This document shows positions 1 to 13,600 of a stretch of 64,000 nucleotides of DNA, one piece after another; positions within the stretch are counted from its first letter, which is position 1; every line of letters starts with the position of its first letter. Source of the DNA: Protonemura montana (Eukaryota; Arthropoda; Insecta; Plecoptera; Nemouridae); contig OX387607.1 of the NCBI GenBank assembly GCA_947568835.1, positions 20,053,277 to 20,117,276 on the forward strand, written 5' to 3'. The notes below the pieces were generated by a model that searched no databases, was not told the origin of the DNA, and was given only the letters and a program-made list of their open reading frames with translations. The position numbers and the translations under genes are program-made.

Positions 1-3000
1 TCCAGACTATCTGCCACGCTAGCCAGTGGCTCCAGAATATTTGCCACGCTAGCCAGAGGCTCCAGACACTCTGCCACGCTAGCTAGACGCTTCAGACACT
101 CTGCATCGCTAACCAGGCGCTCCAGACACTCTGCCTCGCTATCCAGACGCTCCAGACACTCTGCCTCGCTACCCAGACGCTCCAGACACTCTGCCTCCCT
201 AGCCAGCCGCTCCAGACACTCTGCCATGCTAGCCAGAGATTTCAGACACTCTGCTACGCTAGCTAGACGCTCCAGACACTCTGCCACGCTAGCTAGACGC
301 TCCAGACACTCTGCCTTGCTACCCAGACCCTCCAGACACTCTGCCCCGCTAGCCAGGCGCTCCAGACACTCTGCCTCGCTACCCAGACGCTCCAGAAACT
401 CTGCCACGCTAGCCAGACGATCCAGACACTTTGCCTCGCTACCCAGACGCTCCGGAGATTCTGCCTCGCTAGCCAGACGCTCAAGACACTCTGCCTCGCT
501 AGCTAGACGCTCTAGACACTCTGCCATGCTAACCAGACGCCCTAGACTATCTGCCACGCTAGCCATAGGCTCCAGACACTCTGCCACGCTAGCAAGAAGC
601 TCCAGTTACTCTACCATGCTAGCTAGACGCTCCAGACACACTGCCTCGCCAGCCAGGCGCTCCAGACACTCTGGCTCGCTACCCAGACGCTCCAGACACT
701 CTGCCTCGCTAGCTAGGCGCTCCAGACACTCTGCCTCGCTACCCAGACGCTCCAGGCACTCTGCCTCGCCAGCAAGTTACTTTAGACACTCTGTTTCGCT
801 AGCTAGACGGTCCAGACACTCAGCCATGCTAGCCAGACGCTCCAGGTACTCTGCCTTGCTACCCAGACGCTCCAGACACACTGCCTCGCTTGCCAGGCGC
901 TCAAAACACTCTGCCACGCTAGCAAGACGCTCCAGACACTCTGCCACGCTAGCCAGACGCTCCAGACACTCTGCCACGCTAGCAAGACGCTCCAGACACT
1001 CTGCCTCGCTACCCAGACGCTCAAGAGACTCTGCCTCGCTAGCCAGGCGCTTTAGACACTCTGCCTCGCTAGCTAGACGCTTTAGACACTCTGCCTCGCT
1101 AGCTAGACGCTCCAGACACTCTACCATGCTAGCCAGACGCTATAGACTATCCGCCACGCTAGCCATAGGCTCCAGACACTCTGCCACGCTAGCAAGACGC
1201 TCCAGACACTCAGCCACGCTCGCCAGACGCTCCAGACACTCTGCCTCGCTATTCAGACGCTCCAGTTACTCTACCATGCTAGCTAGACGCTCCAGACACT
1301 CTGCCTCGCTAGCCAGGCGCTCCAGACACTCTGCCTCGCTAGCCAGGCGCTCCAGACACTCTGCCTCACTACCCAGACGCTCCAGACTATCTGCCACGCT
1401 AGCCAGTGGCTCCAGAATATTTGCCACGCTAGCCAGAGGCTCCAGACACTCTGCCACGCTAGCAAGACGCTCCAGACACTCTGCATCGCTAACCAGGCGC
1501 TCCAGACACTCTGCCTCGCTATTGAGACGCTCCAGACACTCTGCCTCGCTACCCAGACGCTCCAGACACTCTGCCTCCCTAGCCAGCCGCTCCAGACACT
1601 CTGCCTTGCTACCCAGACCCTCCAGACACTCTGCCATGCTAGCCAGGCGCTCCAGACACTCTGCCTCGCTACCCAGACGCTCCAGACTATCTGCCACGCT
1701 AGCCTGTGGCTCCAGAATATTTGCCACGCTAGCCAGAGGCTCCAGACACTCTGCCACGCTAGCAAGACGCTCCAGACACTCTGCATCGCTAACCAGGCGC
1801 TCCAGACACTCTGCCTCGCTACCCAGACGCTCCAGACTATCTGCCACGCTAGCCAGACGCTCCAGACTATCCGCCACGCTAGCCATAGGCTCCAGACACT
1901 CAGCCACGCTCGCCAGACGCTCCAGACACCCTGTCTCGCTTGCCAGACGCTCCAAACACTCTGTCTTAGAAGCAAGACGCTCCAGCCACCCTGTTTGGCA
2001 TGCCTGACGCTCCAGATACTCTGCTTTGCTTGCCAGACGCTCCAGACACTCTACCACGCTAGCTAGACGCTCCAGACACACTGCATCGCTAGCCAGATGC
2101 TCCAGACACTCCGCCTCGCTAGCCAGGCGCTCCAGACACTCTGCCTCGCTACCCAGACGCTCCAGGCACTCTGCCTCGCCAGCAAGTTACTTTAGACAAT
2201 CTGTTTCGCTAGCTAGACGGTCCAGACACTCAGCCATGCTAGCCAGACGCTCCAGGTACTCTGCCTTGCTACCCAGACGCTCCAGACACTCTGCCTCGCT
2301 ACCCAGACGCTCAAGAGACTCTGCCTCGCTAGCCAGGCGCTTTAGACACTCTGCCTCGCTAGCTAGACGCTCCAGACACTCTACCATGCTAGCCAGACGC
2401 TATAGACTATCCGCCACGCTAGCCATAGGCTCCAGACACTCTGCCACGCTAGCAAGACGCTCCAGACACTCAGCTACGCTCGCCGGACGCTCCAGACACT
2501 CTGCCTCGCTATTCAGACGCTCCAGTTACTCTACCATGCTAGCTAGACTCTCCAGACACTCTGCCTCGCTAGTTAGGCGCTCCAGACACTCTGCCTCGCT
2601 ACCCAGACGCCCCAGACACTCTGCTACGCTAGCTAGACGCTCCAGACACTCTGTCTTGCTACCCAGACGCTCCAGACACTCTGCTTCGCTAGCTAGACGC
2701 TCCAGACACTCTGTCTTGCTACCCAGACGCTCCAGACTCTCTGTCTTGCTAGCTAGTCGCTCTAGACACTAAGCCTCGGTAAAAAGACACTCCAGACACT
2801 TTTTCCCGCTTGCCAGACTCTCCAGACAGTCTGCCTTAGAAGCAAGACGCTCCAGACATTCTGCCTCACTTGCTAGACGCTCTAAACACTCTGTCTTAGA
2901 AGCAAGACGCTCCAGACACCCTGTCTCGCTTGCCAGACGCTCCAAACACTCTGTCTTAGAAGCAAGACGCTCCAGACACCCTGTTTGGCATGCCTGACGC

Positions 3001-3420
3001 TCCAGATACTCTGCTTTGCTTGCCAGACGCTCCAGACACTCTACCACGCTAGCCAGAAGCTACAGACACTCTACTTTGCTAGGAAGACGCTTTAGACACT
3101 CTACCTCGGTAATAAAACGCTCCAGAAACTCTGCCTCGCTTGCAAGACGCTCCAGACTATCTGCCTTCCTAGCCAGACTCTTCAAAAGCTCTGCCATGCT
3201 AGCAATTCGCTCCAGACACTTTGCCTCACTAGCAAGAAGCTCCAGGCACTCTGCTTTGCTTGCCAGACGCTCCAGACACTCATCCATGCTAGCCAGACGC
3301 TCCAGACACGCTGCCTCGCTAAAAAGACGCTTCAGACACTCTGCCTCGCTAACAAGACGCTCTAGACACTCTGCTTTGCTAGCAAGACGTTTCAGACACT
3401 CTTCCTCGCTAGCTAGACGC

Positions 3421-3600
3421 CCCAGACACTCTGCCTTGGTAGTAAGATGCTCCAGACTATCTGCCACGCTAGCTAGACGCTCCAGACACTCTGCCTTGGT
3501 AGTAAGATGCTCCAGACTATCTGCCACGCTAGCTAGACGCCCCAGACACTCTGCCTTGGTAGTTAGATGCTCCAGACTATCTGCCACGCTAGCTAGACGC
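3421..3600. repeat. 60-bp dimer repeated three times
   Basis: A two-unit dimer containing CCTTGGTAGTAAGATGC and then ACTATCTGCCACGC is read three times, the last copy with GTTAG in place of GTAAG. The same triplet is at 6959, 10017, 22882, 28820, 34608 and 37726, and in damaged form near 13312. The right-hand copies (about 55271, 57564 and 61182) have only two dimers. Confidence 0.9.
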
Positions 3601-3650
3601 TCCAGACACTCTGCCTCGCTACCCAGACGCTCCAGAAACTCTGCCTCGCT

Positions 3651-3723
3651 AGATTGGCGTCAGGCACTTTGCCTTGCTAGACAGACGCTCCATACACTCT
3701 CGTTTTATTGCAAATCGCTTTTG
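3651..3723. repeat. divergent short unit, left class (8 copies)
   Basis: AGATTGGCGTCAG replaces the normal CAGACGCTCCAG region and is 2 nt shorter. A unit with TTTTATTGCAAATCGCTT follows, and then GACACTCTGCC. It shifts the 30-bp register by 2. Copies start at 3651, 7189, 10247, 13544, 23112, 29050, 34838 and 37956. In all of these the TTTTATTGC unit is followed by ordinary GCTAGCTAGACGC satellite. Confidence 0.92.
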
Positions 3724-4022
3724 ACACTCTGCCTCGCTAGCTAGACGCTCCAGACACTCTACTATGCTAGCCAGACGCTATAGACTATCCGCCACGCAAG
3801 CCATAGGCTCAAGAAACTCTGCCTCGCTAGCAAGACGCTCCAGACACTCTGCCACGCTAGTCAGACGCTCCAGACACTCTGCCTCGCTAGCAAGACGCTC
3901 CAGAATTTCTGCTTAACTATCTAGACGCTCCAGACACTCTGCCATGCTAGCCAGACGCTGCAGACACTCTGCCTCACTAGCAAAAAGCTCCAGACACTCT
4001 GCATCGCTACCCAGGCGCTCAA

Positions 4023-4060
4023 GACGCTTTTCTTTAATATTTTAATGCTTTAAACACTCT
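4023..4060. repeat. AT-rich TTTAATATTTTAATG box, full form
   Basis: This AT-rich patch replaces parts of two units while keeping the 30-bp register. Copies start at 4023, 7561, 10619, 13916, 16376, 20366, 23484, 25734, 29422, 31672, 35210, 38238, 45346 and 61602, preceded by GACGCTTTTC or GACGCTTTGC. It is the most regular boundary marker of the higher-order blocks. On the minus strand it places a TAA directly after an ECLKH peptide end. Confidence 0.92.
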
Positions 4061-7000
4061 GCTACGCTAGCCAGTGGCTCCAGACACTCTGCCACGCTAG
4101 CTTGACGCTCCAGGCACTCTGCCTCGCTATTTAGACGCTCCAGAAACTCTGCCTCGCTAGCCAGGCACTCCAGACACTCTGGCTCGCTACCAGGACGCTT
4201 CAGACACTCTGCCTTCCTAGCCAGCCGCTCCAGTCACTCTGCCATGCTAGCCAGAGATTTCAGACACTCTGCTACGCTAGATAGACGCTCCAGACACTCT
4301 GCCACGCTAGCTAAAAGCTCCAGACACTCTGCCTTGCTACTTAGACCCTCCAGACACTCTGCCTCGCTAGCCAGGCGCTCCAGACACTCTGCCTCGCTAC
4401 CCAGACGCTCCAGACTACCTGCCACGCTAGCCAGTGGCTCCAGAATATTTGCCACGCTAGCCAGAGGCTCCAGACACTCTGCCACGCTAGATAGACGCTC
4501 CAGACACTCTGCATCGCTAACCAGGCGCTCCAGACACTCTGCCTCGCTATCCAGACGCTCCAGACACTCTGCCTCGCTACCCAGACGCTCCAGACACTCT
4601 GCCTCCCTAGCCAGCCGCTCCAGACACTCTGCCATGCTAGCCAGAGATTTCAGACACTCTGCTACGCTAGCTAGACGCTCCAGACACTCTGTTACGCTAG
4701 CTAGAAGCTCCAGACACTCTGCCTTGCTACTTAGACCCTCCAGACACTCTGCCTCGCTAGCCAGGCGCTCCAGACACTCTGCCTCACTACCCAGACGCTC
4801 CAGACTATCTGCCACGCTAGCCAGTGGCTCCAGAATATTTGCCACGCTAGCCAGAGGCTCCAGACACTCTGCCACGCTAGCAAGACGCTCCAGACACTCT
4901 GCATCGCTAACCAGGCGCTCCAGACACTCTGCCTCGCTATTGAGACGCTCCAGACACTCTGCCTCGCTACCCAGACGCTCCAGACACTCTGCCTCCCTAG
5001 CCAGCCGCTCCAGACACTCTGCCTTGCTACCCAGACCCTCCAGACACTCTGCCATGCTAGCCAGAGATTTCAGACACTCTGCTACGCTAGCTAGACGCTC
5101 CAGACACTCTGCCACGCTAGCTAGAAGCTCCAGACACTCTGCCTTGCTACTTAGACCCTCCAGACACTCTGCCTCGCTAGCCAGGCGCTCCAGACACTCT
5201 GCCTCGCTACCTAGACGCTCCAGACTATCTGCCACGCTAGCCTGTGGCTCCAGAATATTTGCCACGCTAGCCAGATGCTCCAGACACTCTGCCACGCTAG
5301 CAAGACGCTCCAGACACTCTGCATCGCTAACCAGGCGCTCCAGACACTCTGACTCGCTACCAAGACGCTCCAGACTATCTGCCACGCTAGCCAGACGCTC
5401 CAGACTATCCGCCACGCTAGCCATAGGCTCCAGACACTCAGCCACGCTCGCCAGACGCTCCAGACACCCTGTCTCGCTTGCCAGACGCTCCAAACACTCT
5501 GTCTTAGAAGCAAGACGCTCCAGACACCCTGTTTGGCATGCCTGACGCTCCAGATACTCTGCTTTGCTTGCCAGACGCTCCAGACACTCTACCACGCTAG
5601 CTAGACGCTCCAGACACACTGCATCGCTAGCCAGACGCTCCAGACACTCCGCCTCGCTAGCCAGGCGCTCCAGACACTCTGCCTCGCTACCCAGACGCTC
5701 CAGGCACTCTGCCTCGCCAGCAAGTTACTTTAGACAATCTGTTTCGCTAGCTAGACGGTCCAGACACTCAGCCATGCTAGCCAGACGCTCCAGGTACTCT
5801 GCCTTGCTACCCAGACGCTCCAGACACTCTGCCTCGCTACCCAGACGCTCAAGAGACTCTGCCTCGCTAGCCAGGCGCTTTAGACACTCTGCCTCGCTAG
5901 CTAGACGCTCCAGACACTCTACCATGCTAGCCAGACGCTATAGACTATCCGCCACGCTAGCCATAGGCTCCAGACACTCTGCCACGCTAGCAAGACGCTC
6001 CAGACACTCAGCTACGCTCGCCGGACGCTCCAGACACTCTGCCTCGCTATTCAGACGCTCCAGTTACTCTACCATGCTAGCTAGACTCTCCAGACACTCT
6101 GCCTCGCTAGTTAGGCGCTCCAGACACTCTGCCTCGCTACCCAGACGCCCCAGACACTCTGCTACGCTAGCTAGACGCTCCAGACACTCTGTCTTGCTAC
6201 CCAGACGCTCCAGACACTCTGCTTCGCTAGCTAGACGCTCCAGACACTCTGTCTTGCTACCCAGACGCTCCAGACTCTCTGTCTTGCTAGCTAGTCGCTC
6301 TAGACACTAAGCCTCGGTAAAAAGACACTCCAGACACTTTTTCCCGCTTGCCAGACTCTCCAGACAGTCTGCCTTAGAAGCAAGACGCTCCAGACATTCT
6401 GCCTCACTTGCTAGACGCTCTAAACACTCTGTCTTAGAAGCAAGACGCTCCAGACACCCTGTCTCGCTTGCCAGACGCTCCAAACACTCTGTCTTAGAAG
6501 CAAGACGCTCCAGACACCCTGTTTGGCATGCCTGACGCTCCAGATACTCTGCTTTGCTTGCCAGACGCTCCAGACACTCTACCACGCTAGCCAGAAGCTA
6601 CAGACACTCTACTTTGCTAGGAAGACGCTTTAGACACTCTACCTCGGTAATAAAACGCTCCAGAAACTCTGCCTCGCTTGCAAGACGCTCCAGACTATCT
6701 GCCTTCCTAGCCAGACTCTTCAAAAGCTCTGCCATGCTAGCAATTCGCTCCAGACACTTTGCCTCACTAGCAAGAAGCTCCAGGCACTCTGCTTTGCTTG
6801 CCAGACGCTCCAGACACTCATCCATGCTAGCCAGACGCTCCAGACACGCTGCCTCGCTAAAAAGACGCTTCAGACACTCTGCCTCGCTAACAAGACGCTC
6901 TAGACACTCTGCTTTGCTAGCAAGACGTTTCAGACACTCTTCCTCGCTAGCTAGACGCCCCAGACACTCTGCCTTGGTAGTAAGATGCTCCAGACTATCT

Positions 7001-7560
7001 GCCACGCTAGCTAGACGCTCCAGACACTCTGCCTTGGTAGTAAGATGCTCCAGACTATCTGCCACGCTAGCTAGACGCCCCAGACACTCTGCCTTGGTAG
7101 TTAGATGCTCCAGACTATCTGCCACGCTAGCTAGACGCTCCAGACACTCTGCCTCGCTACCCAGACGCTCCAGAAACTCTGCCTCGCTAGATTGGCGTCA
7201 GGCACTTTGCCTTGCTAGACAGACGCTCCATACACTCTCGTTTTATTGCAAATCGCTTTTGACACTCTGCCTCGCTAGCTAGACGCTCCAGACACTCTAC
7301 TATGCTAGCCAGACGCTATAGACTATCCGCCACGCAAGCCATAGGCTCAAGAAACTCTGCTCCGCTAGCAAGACGCTCCAGACACTCTGCCACGCTAGTC
7401 AGACGCTCCAGACACTCTGCCTCGCTAGCAAGACGCTCCAGAATTTCTGCTTAACTATCCAGACGCTCCAGACACTCTGCCATGCTAGCCAGACGCTGCA
7501 GACACTCTGCCTCACTAGCAAAAAGCTCCAGACACTCTGCATCGCTACCCAGGCGCTCCA
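4023..7560. repeat. HOR block 2, A-type, 3,538 bp
   Basis: This block runs from one TTTAATATTTTAATG box to the next. Its length is 118 units minus 2 nt, and the missing 2 nt are at the divergent unit at 7189. The same block recurs at 25734-29421 (with 150 bp added) and 31672-35209 (again 3,538 bp). It contains units with a GATAGACGC variant (4273, 4491) and the TTGAGACGC variant (about 4939) that mark A-type blocks. Confidence 0.85.
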
Positions 7561-10500
7561 GACGCTTTTCTTTAATATTTTAATGCTTTAAACACTCTGC
7601 TACGCTAGCCAGTGGCTCCAGACACTCTGCCACGCTAGCTTGACGCTCCAGGCACTCTGCCTCGCTATTTAGACGCTCCAGAAACTCTGCCTCGCTAGCC
7701 AGGCACTCCAGACACTCTGGCTCGCTACCAGGACGCTTCAGACACTCTGCCTTCCTAGCCAGCCGCTCCAGTCACTCTGCCATGCTAGCCAGAGATTTCA
7801 GACACTCTGCTACGCTAGCTAGACGCTCCAGACACTCTGCCACGCTAGCTAGAAGCTCCAGACACTCTGCCTTGCTATTTAGACCCTCCAGACACTCTGC
7901 CTCGCTAGCCAGGCGCTCCAGACACTCTGCCTCGCTACCCAGACGCTCCAGACTATCTGCCACGCTAGCCAGTGGCTCCAGAATATTTGCCACGCTAGCC
8001 AGAGGCTCCAGACACTCTGCCACGCTAGCTAGACGCTTCAGACACTCTGCATCGCTAACCAGGCGCTCCAGACACTCTGCCTCGCTATCCAGACGCTCCA
8101 GACACTCTGCCTCGCTACCCAGACGCTCCAGACACTCTGCCTCCCTAGCCAGCCGCTCCAGACACTCTGCCATGCTAGCCAGAGATTTCAGACACTCTGC
8201 TACGCTAGCTAGACGCTCCAGACACTCTGCCAAGCTAGCTAGACGCTCCAGACACTCTGCCTTGCTACCCAGACCCTCCAGACACTCTGCCCCGCTAGCC
8301 AGGCGCTCCAGACACTCTGCCTCGCTACCCAGACGCTCCAGAAACTCTGCCACGCTAGCCAGACGATCCAGACACTTTGCCTCGCTACCCAGACGCTCCG
8401 GAGATTCTGCCTCGCTAGCCAGACGCTCAAGACACTCTGCCTCGCTAGCTAGACGCTCTAGACACTCTGCCATGCTAACCAGACGCCCTAGACTATCTGC
8501 CACGCTAGCCATAGGCTCCAGACACTCTGCCACGCTAGCAAGAAGCTCCAGTTACTCTACCATGCTAGCTAGACGCTCCAGACACACTGCCTCGCCAGCC
8601 AGGCGCTCCAGACACTCTGGCTCGCTACCCAGACGCTCCAGACACTCTGCCTCGCTAGCTAGGCGCTCCAGACACTCTGCCTCGCTACCCAGACGCTCCA
8701 GACACTCTACCACGCTAGCTAGACGCTCCAGACACACTGCATCGCTAGCCAGACGCTCCAGACACTCCGCCTCGCTAGCCAGGCGCTCCAGACACTCTGC
8801 CTCGCTACCCAGACGCTCCAGGCACTCTGCCTCGCCAGCAAGTTACTTTAGACAATCTGTTTCGCTAGCTAGACGGTCCAGACACTCAGCCATGCTAGCC
8901 AGACGCTCCAGGTACTCTGCCTTGCTACCCAGACGCTCCAGACACTCTGCCTCGCTACCCAGACGCTCAAGAGACTCTGCCTCGCTAGCCAGGCGCTTTA
9001 GACACTCTGCCTCGCTAGCTAGACGCTCCAGACACTCTACCATGCTAGCCAGACGCTATAGACTATCCGCCACGCTAGCCATAGGCTCCAGACACTCTGC
9101 CACGCTAGCAAGACGCTCCAGACACTCAGCTACGCTCGCCGGACGCTCCAGACACTCTGCCTCGCTATTCAGACGCTCCAGTTACTCTACCATGCTAGCT
9201 AGACTCTCCAGACACTCTGCCTCGCTAGTTAGGCGCTCCAGACACTCTGCCTCGCTACCCAGACGCCCCAGACACTCTGCTACGCTAGCTAGACGCTCCA
9301 GACACTCTGTCTTGCTACCCAGACGCTCCAGACACTCTGCTTCGCTAGCTAGACGCTCCAGACACTCTGTCTTGCTACCCAGACGCTCCAGACTCTCTGT
9401 CTTGCTAGCTAGTCGCTCTAGACACTAAGCCTCGGTAAAAAGACACTCCAGACACTTTTTCCCGCTTGCCAGACTCTCCAGACAGTCTGCCTTAGAAGCA
9501 AGACGCTCCAGACATTCTGCCTCACTTGCTAGACGCTCTAAACACTCTGTCTTAGAAGCAAGACGCTCCAGACACCCTGTTTGGCATGCCTGACGCTCCA
9601 GATACTCTGCTTTGCTTGCCAGACGCTCCAGACACTCTACCACGCTAGCCAAAAGCTACAGACACTCTACTTTGCTAGGAAGACGCTTTAGACACTCTAC
9701 CTCGGTAATAAAACGCTCCAGAAACTCTGCCTCGCTTGCAAGACGCTCCAGACTATCTGCCTTCCTAGCCAGACTCTTCAAAAGCTCTGCCATGCTAGCA
9801 ATTCGCTCCAGACACTTTGCCTCACTAGCAAGAAGCTCCAGGCACTCTGCTTTGCTTGCCAGACGCTCCAGACACTCATCCATGCTAGCCAGACGCTCCA
9901 GACACGCTGCCTCGCTAAAAAGACGCTTCAGACACTCTGCCTCGCTAACAAGACGCTCTAGACACTCTGCTTTGCTAGCAAGACGTTTCAGACACTCTTC
10001 CTCGCTAGCTAGACGCCCCAGACACTCTGCCTTGGTAGTAAGATGCTCCAGACTATCTGCCACGCTAGCTAGACGCTCCAGACACTCTGCCTTGGTAGTA
10101 AGATGCTCCAGACTATCTGCCACGCTAGCTAGACGCCCCAGACACTCTGCCTTGGTAGTTAGATGCTCCAGACTATCTGCCACGCTAGCTAGACGCTCCA
10201 GACACTCTGCCTCGCTACCCAGACGCTCCAGAAACTCTGCCTCGCTAGATTGGCGTCAGGCACTTTGCCTTGCTAGACAGACGCTCCATACACTCTCGTT
10301 TTATTGCAAATCGCTTTTGACACTCTGCCTCGCTAGCTAGACGCTCCAGACACTCTACTATGCTAGCCAGACGCTATAGACTATCCGCCACGCAAGCCAT
10401 AGGCTCAAGAAACTCTGCCTCGCTAGCAAGACGCTCCAGACACTCTGCCACGCTAGTCAGACGCTCCAGACACTCTGCCTCGCTAGCAAGACGCTCCAGA

Positions 10501-10618
10501 ATTTCTGCTTAACTATCCAGACGCTCCAGACACTCTGCCATGCTAGCCAGACGCTGCAGACACTCTGCCTCACTAGCAAAAAGCTCCAGACACTCTGCAT
10601 CGCTACCCAGGCGCTCCA
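7561..10618. repeat. HOR block 3, B-type, 3,058 bp
   Basis: This is a B-type block equivalent to 20366-23483 and 35210-38237. It is 60 bp (two units) shorter than the 3,118-bp copy. The loss lies near 9570, where one of two GTCTTAGAAGCAAGACGC units and its neighbour are missing before the TTTGGCATGCC unit. It ends with the 60-bp triplet (10017-10196) and a divergent 28-bp unit at 10247. Confidence 0.85.
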
Positions 10619-13600
10619 GACGCTTTTCTTTAATATTTTAATGCTTTAAACACTCTGCTACGCTAGCCAGTGGCTCCAGACACTCTGCCACGCTAGCTTG
10701 ACGCTCCAGGCACTCTGCCTCGCTATTTAGACGCTCCAGAAACTCTGCCTCGCTAGCCAGGCACTCCAGACACTCTGGCTCGCTACCAGGACGCTTCAGA
10801 CACTCTGCCTTCCTAGCCAGCCGCTCCAGTCACTCTGCCATGCTAGCCAGAGATTTCAGACACTCTGCTACGCTAGCTAGACGCTCCAGACACTCTGCCA
10901 CGCTAGCTAGAAGCTCCAGACACTCTGCCTTGCTACTTAGACCCTCCAGACACTCTGCCTCGCTAGCCAGGCGCTCCAGACACTCTGCCTCGCTACCCAG
11001 ACGCTCCAGACTATCTGCCACGCTAGCCAGTGGCTCCAGAATATTTGCCACGCTAGCCAGAGGCTCCAGACACTCTGCCACGCTAGCTAGACGCTTCAGA
11101 CACTCTGCATCGCTAACCAGGCGCTCCAGACACTCTGCCTCGCTATCCAGACGCTCCAAACACTCTGCCTCGCTACCCAGACGCTCCAGACACTCTGCCT
11201 CCCTAGCCAGCCGCTCCAGACACTCTGCCATGCTAGCCAGAGATTTCAGACACTCTGCTACGCTAGCTAGACGCTCCAGACACTCTGCCAAGCTAGCTAG
11301 ACGCTCCAGACACTCTGCCTTGCTACCCAGACCCTCCAGACACTCTGCCCCGCTAGCCAGGCGCTCCAGACACTCTGCCTCGCTACCCAGACGCTCCAGA
11401 AACTCTGCCACGCTAGCCAGACGATCCAGACACTTTGCCTCGCTACCCAGACGCTCCGGAGATTCTGCCTCGCTAGCCAGACGCTCAAGACACTCTGCCT
11501 CGCTAGCTAGACGCTCTAGACACTCTGCCATGCTAACCAGACGCCCTAGACTATCTGCCACGCTAGCCATAGGCTCCAGACACTCTGCCACGCTAGCAAG
11601 AAGCTCCAGTTACTCTACCATGCTAGCTAGACGCTCCAGACACACTGCCTCGCCAGCCAGGCGCTCCAGACACTCTGGCTCGCTACCCAGACGCTCCAGA
11701 CACTCTGCCTCGCTAGCTAGGCGCTCCAGACACTCTGCCTCGCTACCCAGACGCTCCAGACACTCTACCACGCTAGCTAGACGCTCCAGACACACTGCAT
11801 CGCTAGCCAGACGCTCCAGACACTCCGCCTCGCTAGCCAGACGCTCCAGGCACTCTGCCTCGCCAGCAAGTTACTTTAGACAATCTGTTTCGCTAGCTAG
11901 ACGGTCCAGACACTCAGCCATGCTAGCCAGACGCTCCAGGTACTCTGCCTTGCTACCCAGACGCTCCAGACACTCTGCCTCGCTACCCAGACGCTCAAGA
12001 GACTCTGCCTCGCTAGCCAGGCGCTTTAGACACTCTGCCTCGCTAGCTAGACGCTCCAGACACTCTACCATGCTAGCCAGACGCTATAGACTATCCGCCA
12101 CGCTAGCCATAGGCTCCAGACACTCTGCCACGCTAGCAAGACGCTCCAGACACTCAGCCACGCTCGCCAGACGCTCCAGACACTCTGCCTCGCTATTCAG
12201 ACGCTCCAGTTACTCTACCATGCTAGCTAGACGCTCCAGACACTCTGCCTCGCTAGCCAGGCGCTCCAGACACTCTGCCTTGCTACCCAGACGCTCCAGA
12301 CTCTCTGTCTTGCTACCCAGGCGCTCCAGAAACTCTGCCTCGCTACCCAGACGCTCCAGACACTCTGCTACGCTAGCTAGACGCTCCAGACACTCTGCTT
12401 CGCTAGCTAGACGCTCCAGACACTCTGCCTTGCTACCCAGACCCTCCAGACACTCTGCCTCGCTAGCCAGGCGCTCCAGACACGCTGCCTCGCTACCCAG
12501 ACGCTCCAGACTATCTGCCACGCTAGCCAGTGGCTCCAGATTATCTGCCACGCTAGCCAGAGGCTCCAGACACTCTGCCACGCTAGCAAGACGCTCCAGA
12601 CACTCTGCCTCGCTAGCCAGGCGCTCCAGACACTCTGCCTTGCTACCCAAAATCTCCAGACACTCTGCCTCGCTAGCCAGCCGCTCCAGACACTTTTCCC
12701 CGCTTGCCAGACTCTCCAGACAGTCTGCCTTAGAAGCAAGACGCTCCAGACATTCTGCCTCACTTGCTAGACGCCCTAAACACTCTGTCTTAGAAGCAAG
12801 ACGCTCCAGACACCCTGTCTCGCTTGCCAGACGCTCCAAACACTCTGTCTTAGAAGCAAGACGCTCCAGACACCCTGTTTGGCATGCCTGACGCTCCAGA
12901 TACTCTGCTTTGCTTGCCAGACGCTCCAGACACTCTACCACGCTAGCCAGAAGCTACAGACACTCTACTTTGCTAGGAAGACGCTTTAGACACTCTACCT
13001 CGGTAATAAAACGCTCCAGAAACTCTGCCTCGCTTGCAAGACGCTCCAGACTATCTGCCTTCCTAGCCAGACTCTTCAGAAGCTCTGCCATGCTAGCAAT
13101 TTGCTCCAGACACTTTGCCTCACTAGCAAGAAGCTCCAGGCACTCTGCTTTGCTTGCCAGACGCTCCAGACACTCATCCATGCTAGCCAGACGCTCCAGA
13201 CACGCTGCCTCGCTAAAAAGACGCTTCAGACACTCTGCCTCGCTAACAAGACGCTCTAGACACTCTGCTTTGCTAGCAAGACGTTTCAGACACTCTTCCT
13301 CGCTAGCTAGACGCCCCAGACACTCTGCCTATTAGTAAGATGCTCCAGACTATCTGCCAAGCTAGCTAGACGCTCCAGACACTCTGCCTTGGTAGTTAGA
13401 TGCTCCAGACTATCTGCCACGCTAGCTAGACGCCCCAGACACTCTGCCTTGGTAGTTAGATGCTCCAGACTATCTGCCACGCTAGCTAGACGCTCCAGAC
13501 ACTCTGCCTCGCTACCCAGACGCTCCAGAAACCCGGCTTGGCTAGATTGGCGTCAGACACTTTGCCTTGCTAGACAGACGCTCCATACACTCTCGTTTTA

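Larger units (their letters stand above)
1..4022. repeat. HOR block 1, partial and mosaic
   Basis: This partial higher-order block is cut by the window start. From about 1681 it matches block 2 at an offset of 3,538 bp; for example the variants at 2026-3744 recur at 5564-7282. Relative to block 2 it lacks about 120 bp (four units) near 1640, around the position equivalent to 5060-5180. The part from about 226 to 1300 instead resembles the region at 16987-18050, so the block is a mosaic of two HOR types. Confidence 0.75.

Noticed and set aside
783-810. CENP-B box in TTCGCTAGCTAGACGG units
   Set aside because: It shares TTCG with the CENP-B box but lacks the required A and the CGGG at the right spacing.
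226-2007. Protein-coding genes from the many long open frames on both strands
   Set aside because: They are decapeptide translations of the satellite unit. They overlap on opposite strands, have no non-repeat domain or signals, and often begin at GTG or TTG, which would not be starts in a eukaryote. Recurring variant units supply the stops.
2769-2790. CTCGGTAAAAAG and CTCGGTAATAAAACG as 5' splice sites
   Set aside because: GGTAA resembles a donor site, but there is no convincing acceptor with a pyrimidine tract nearby and no exon with non-repeat content to join.
3421-3600. Minus-strand leucine zipper or canonical coiled coil from EAECLERLAS
   Set aside because: Leu spacing repeats every ten residues in three-residue steps. 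This does not give the 3-4 heptad pattern, so I do not claim a coiled coil even if the frame were translated.
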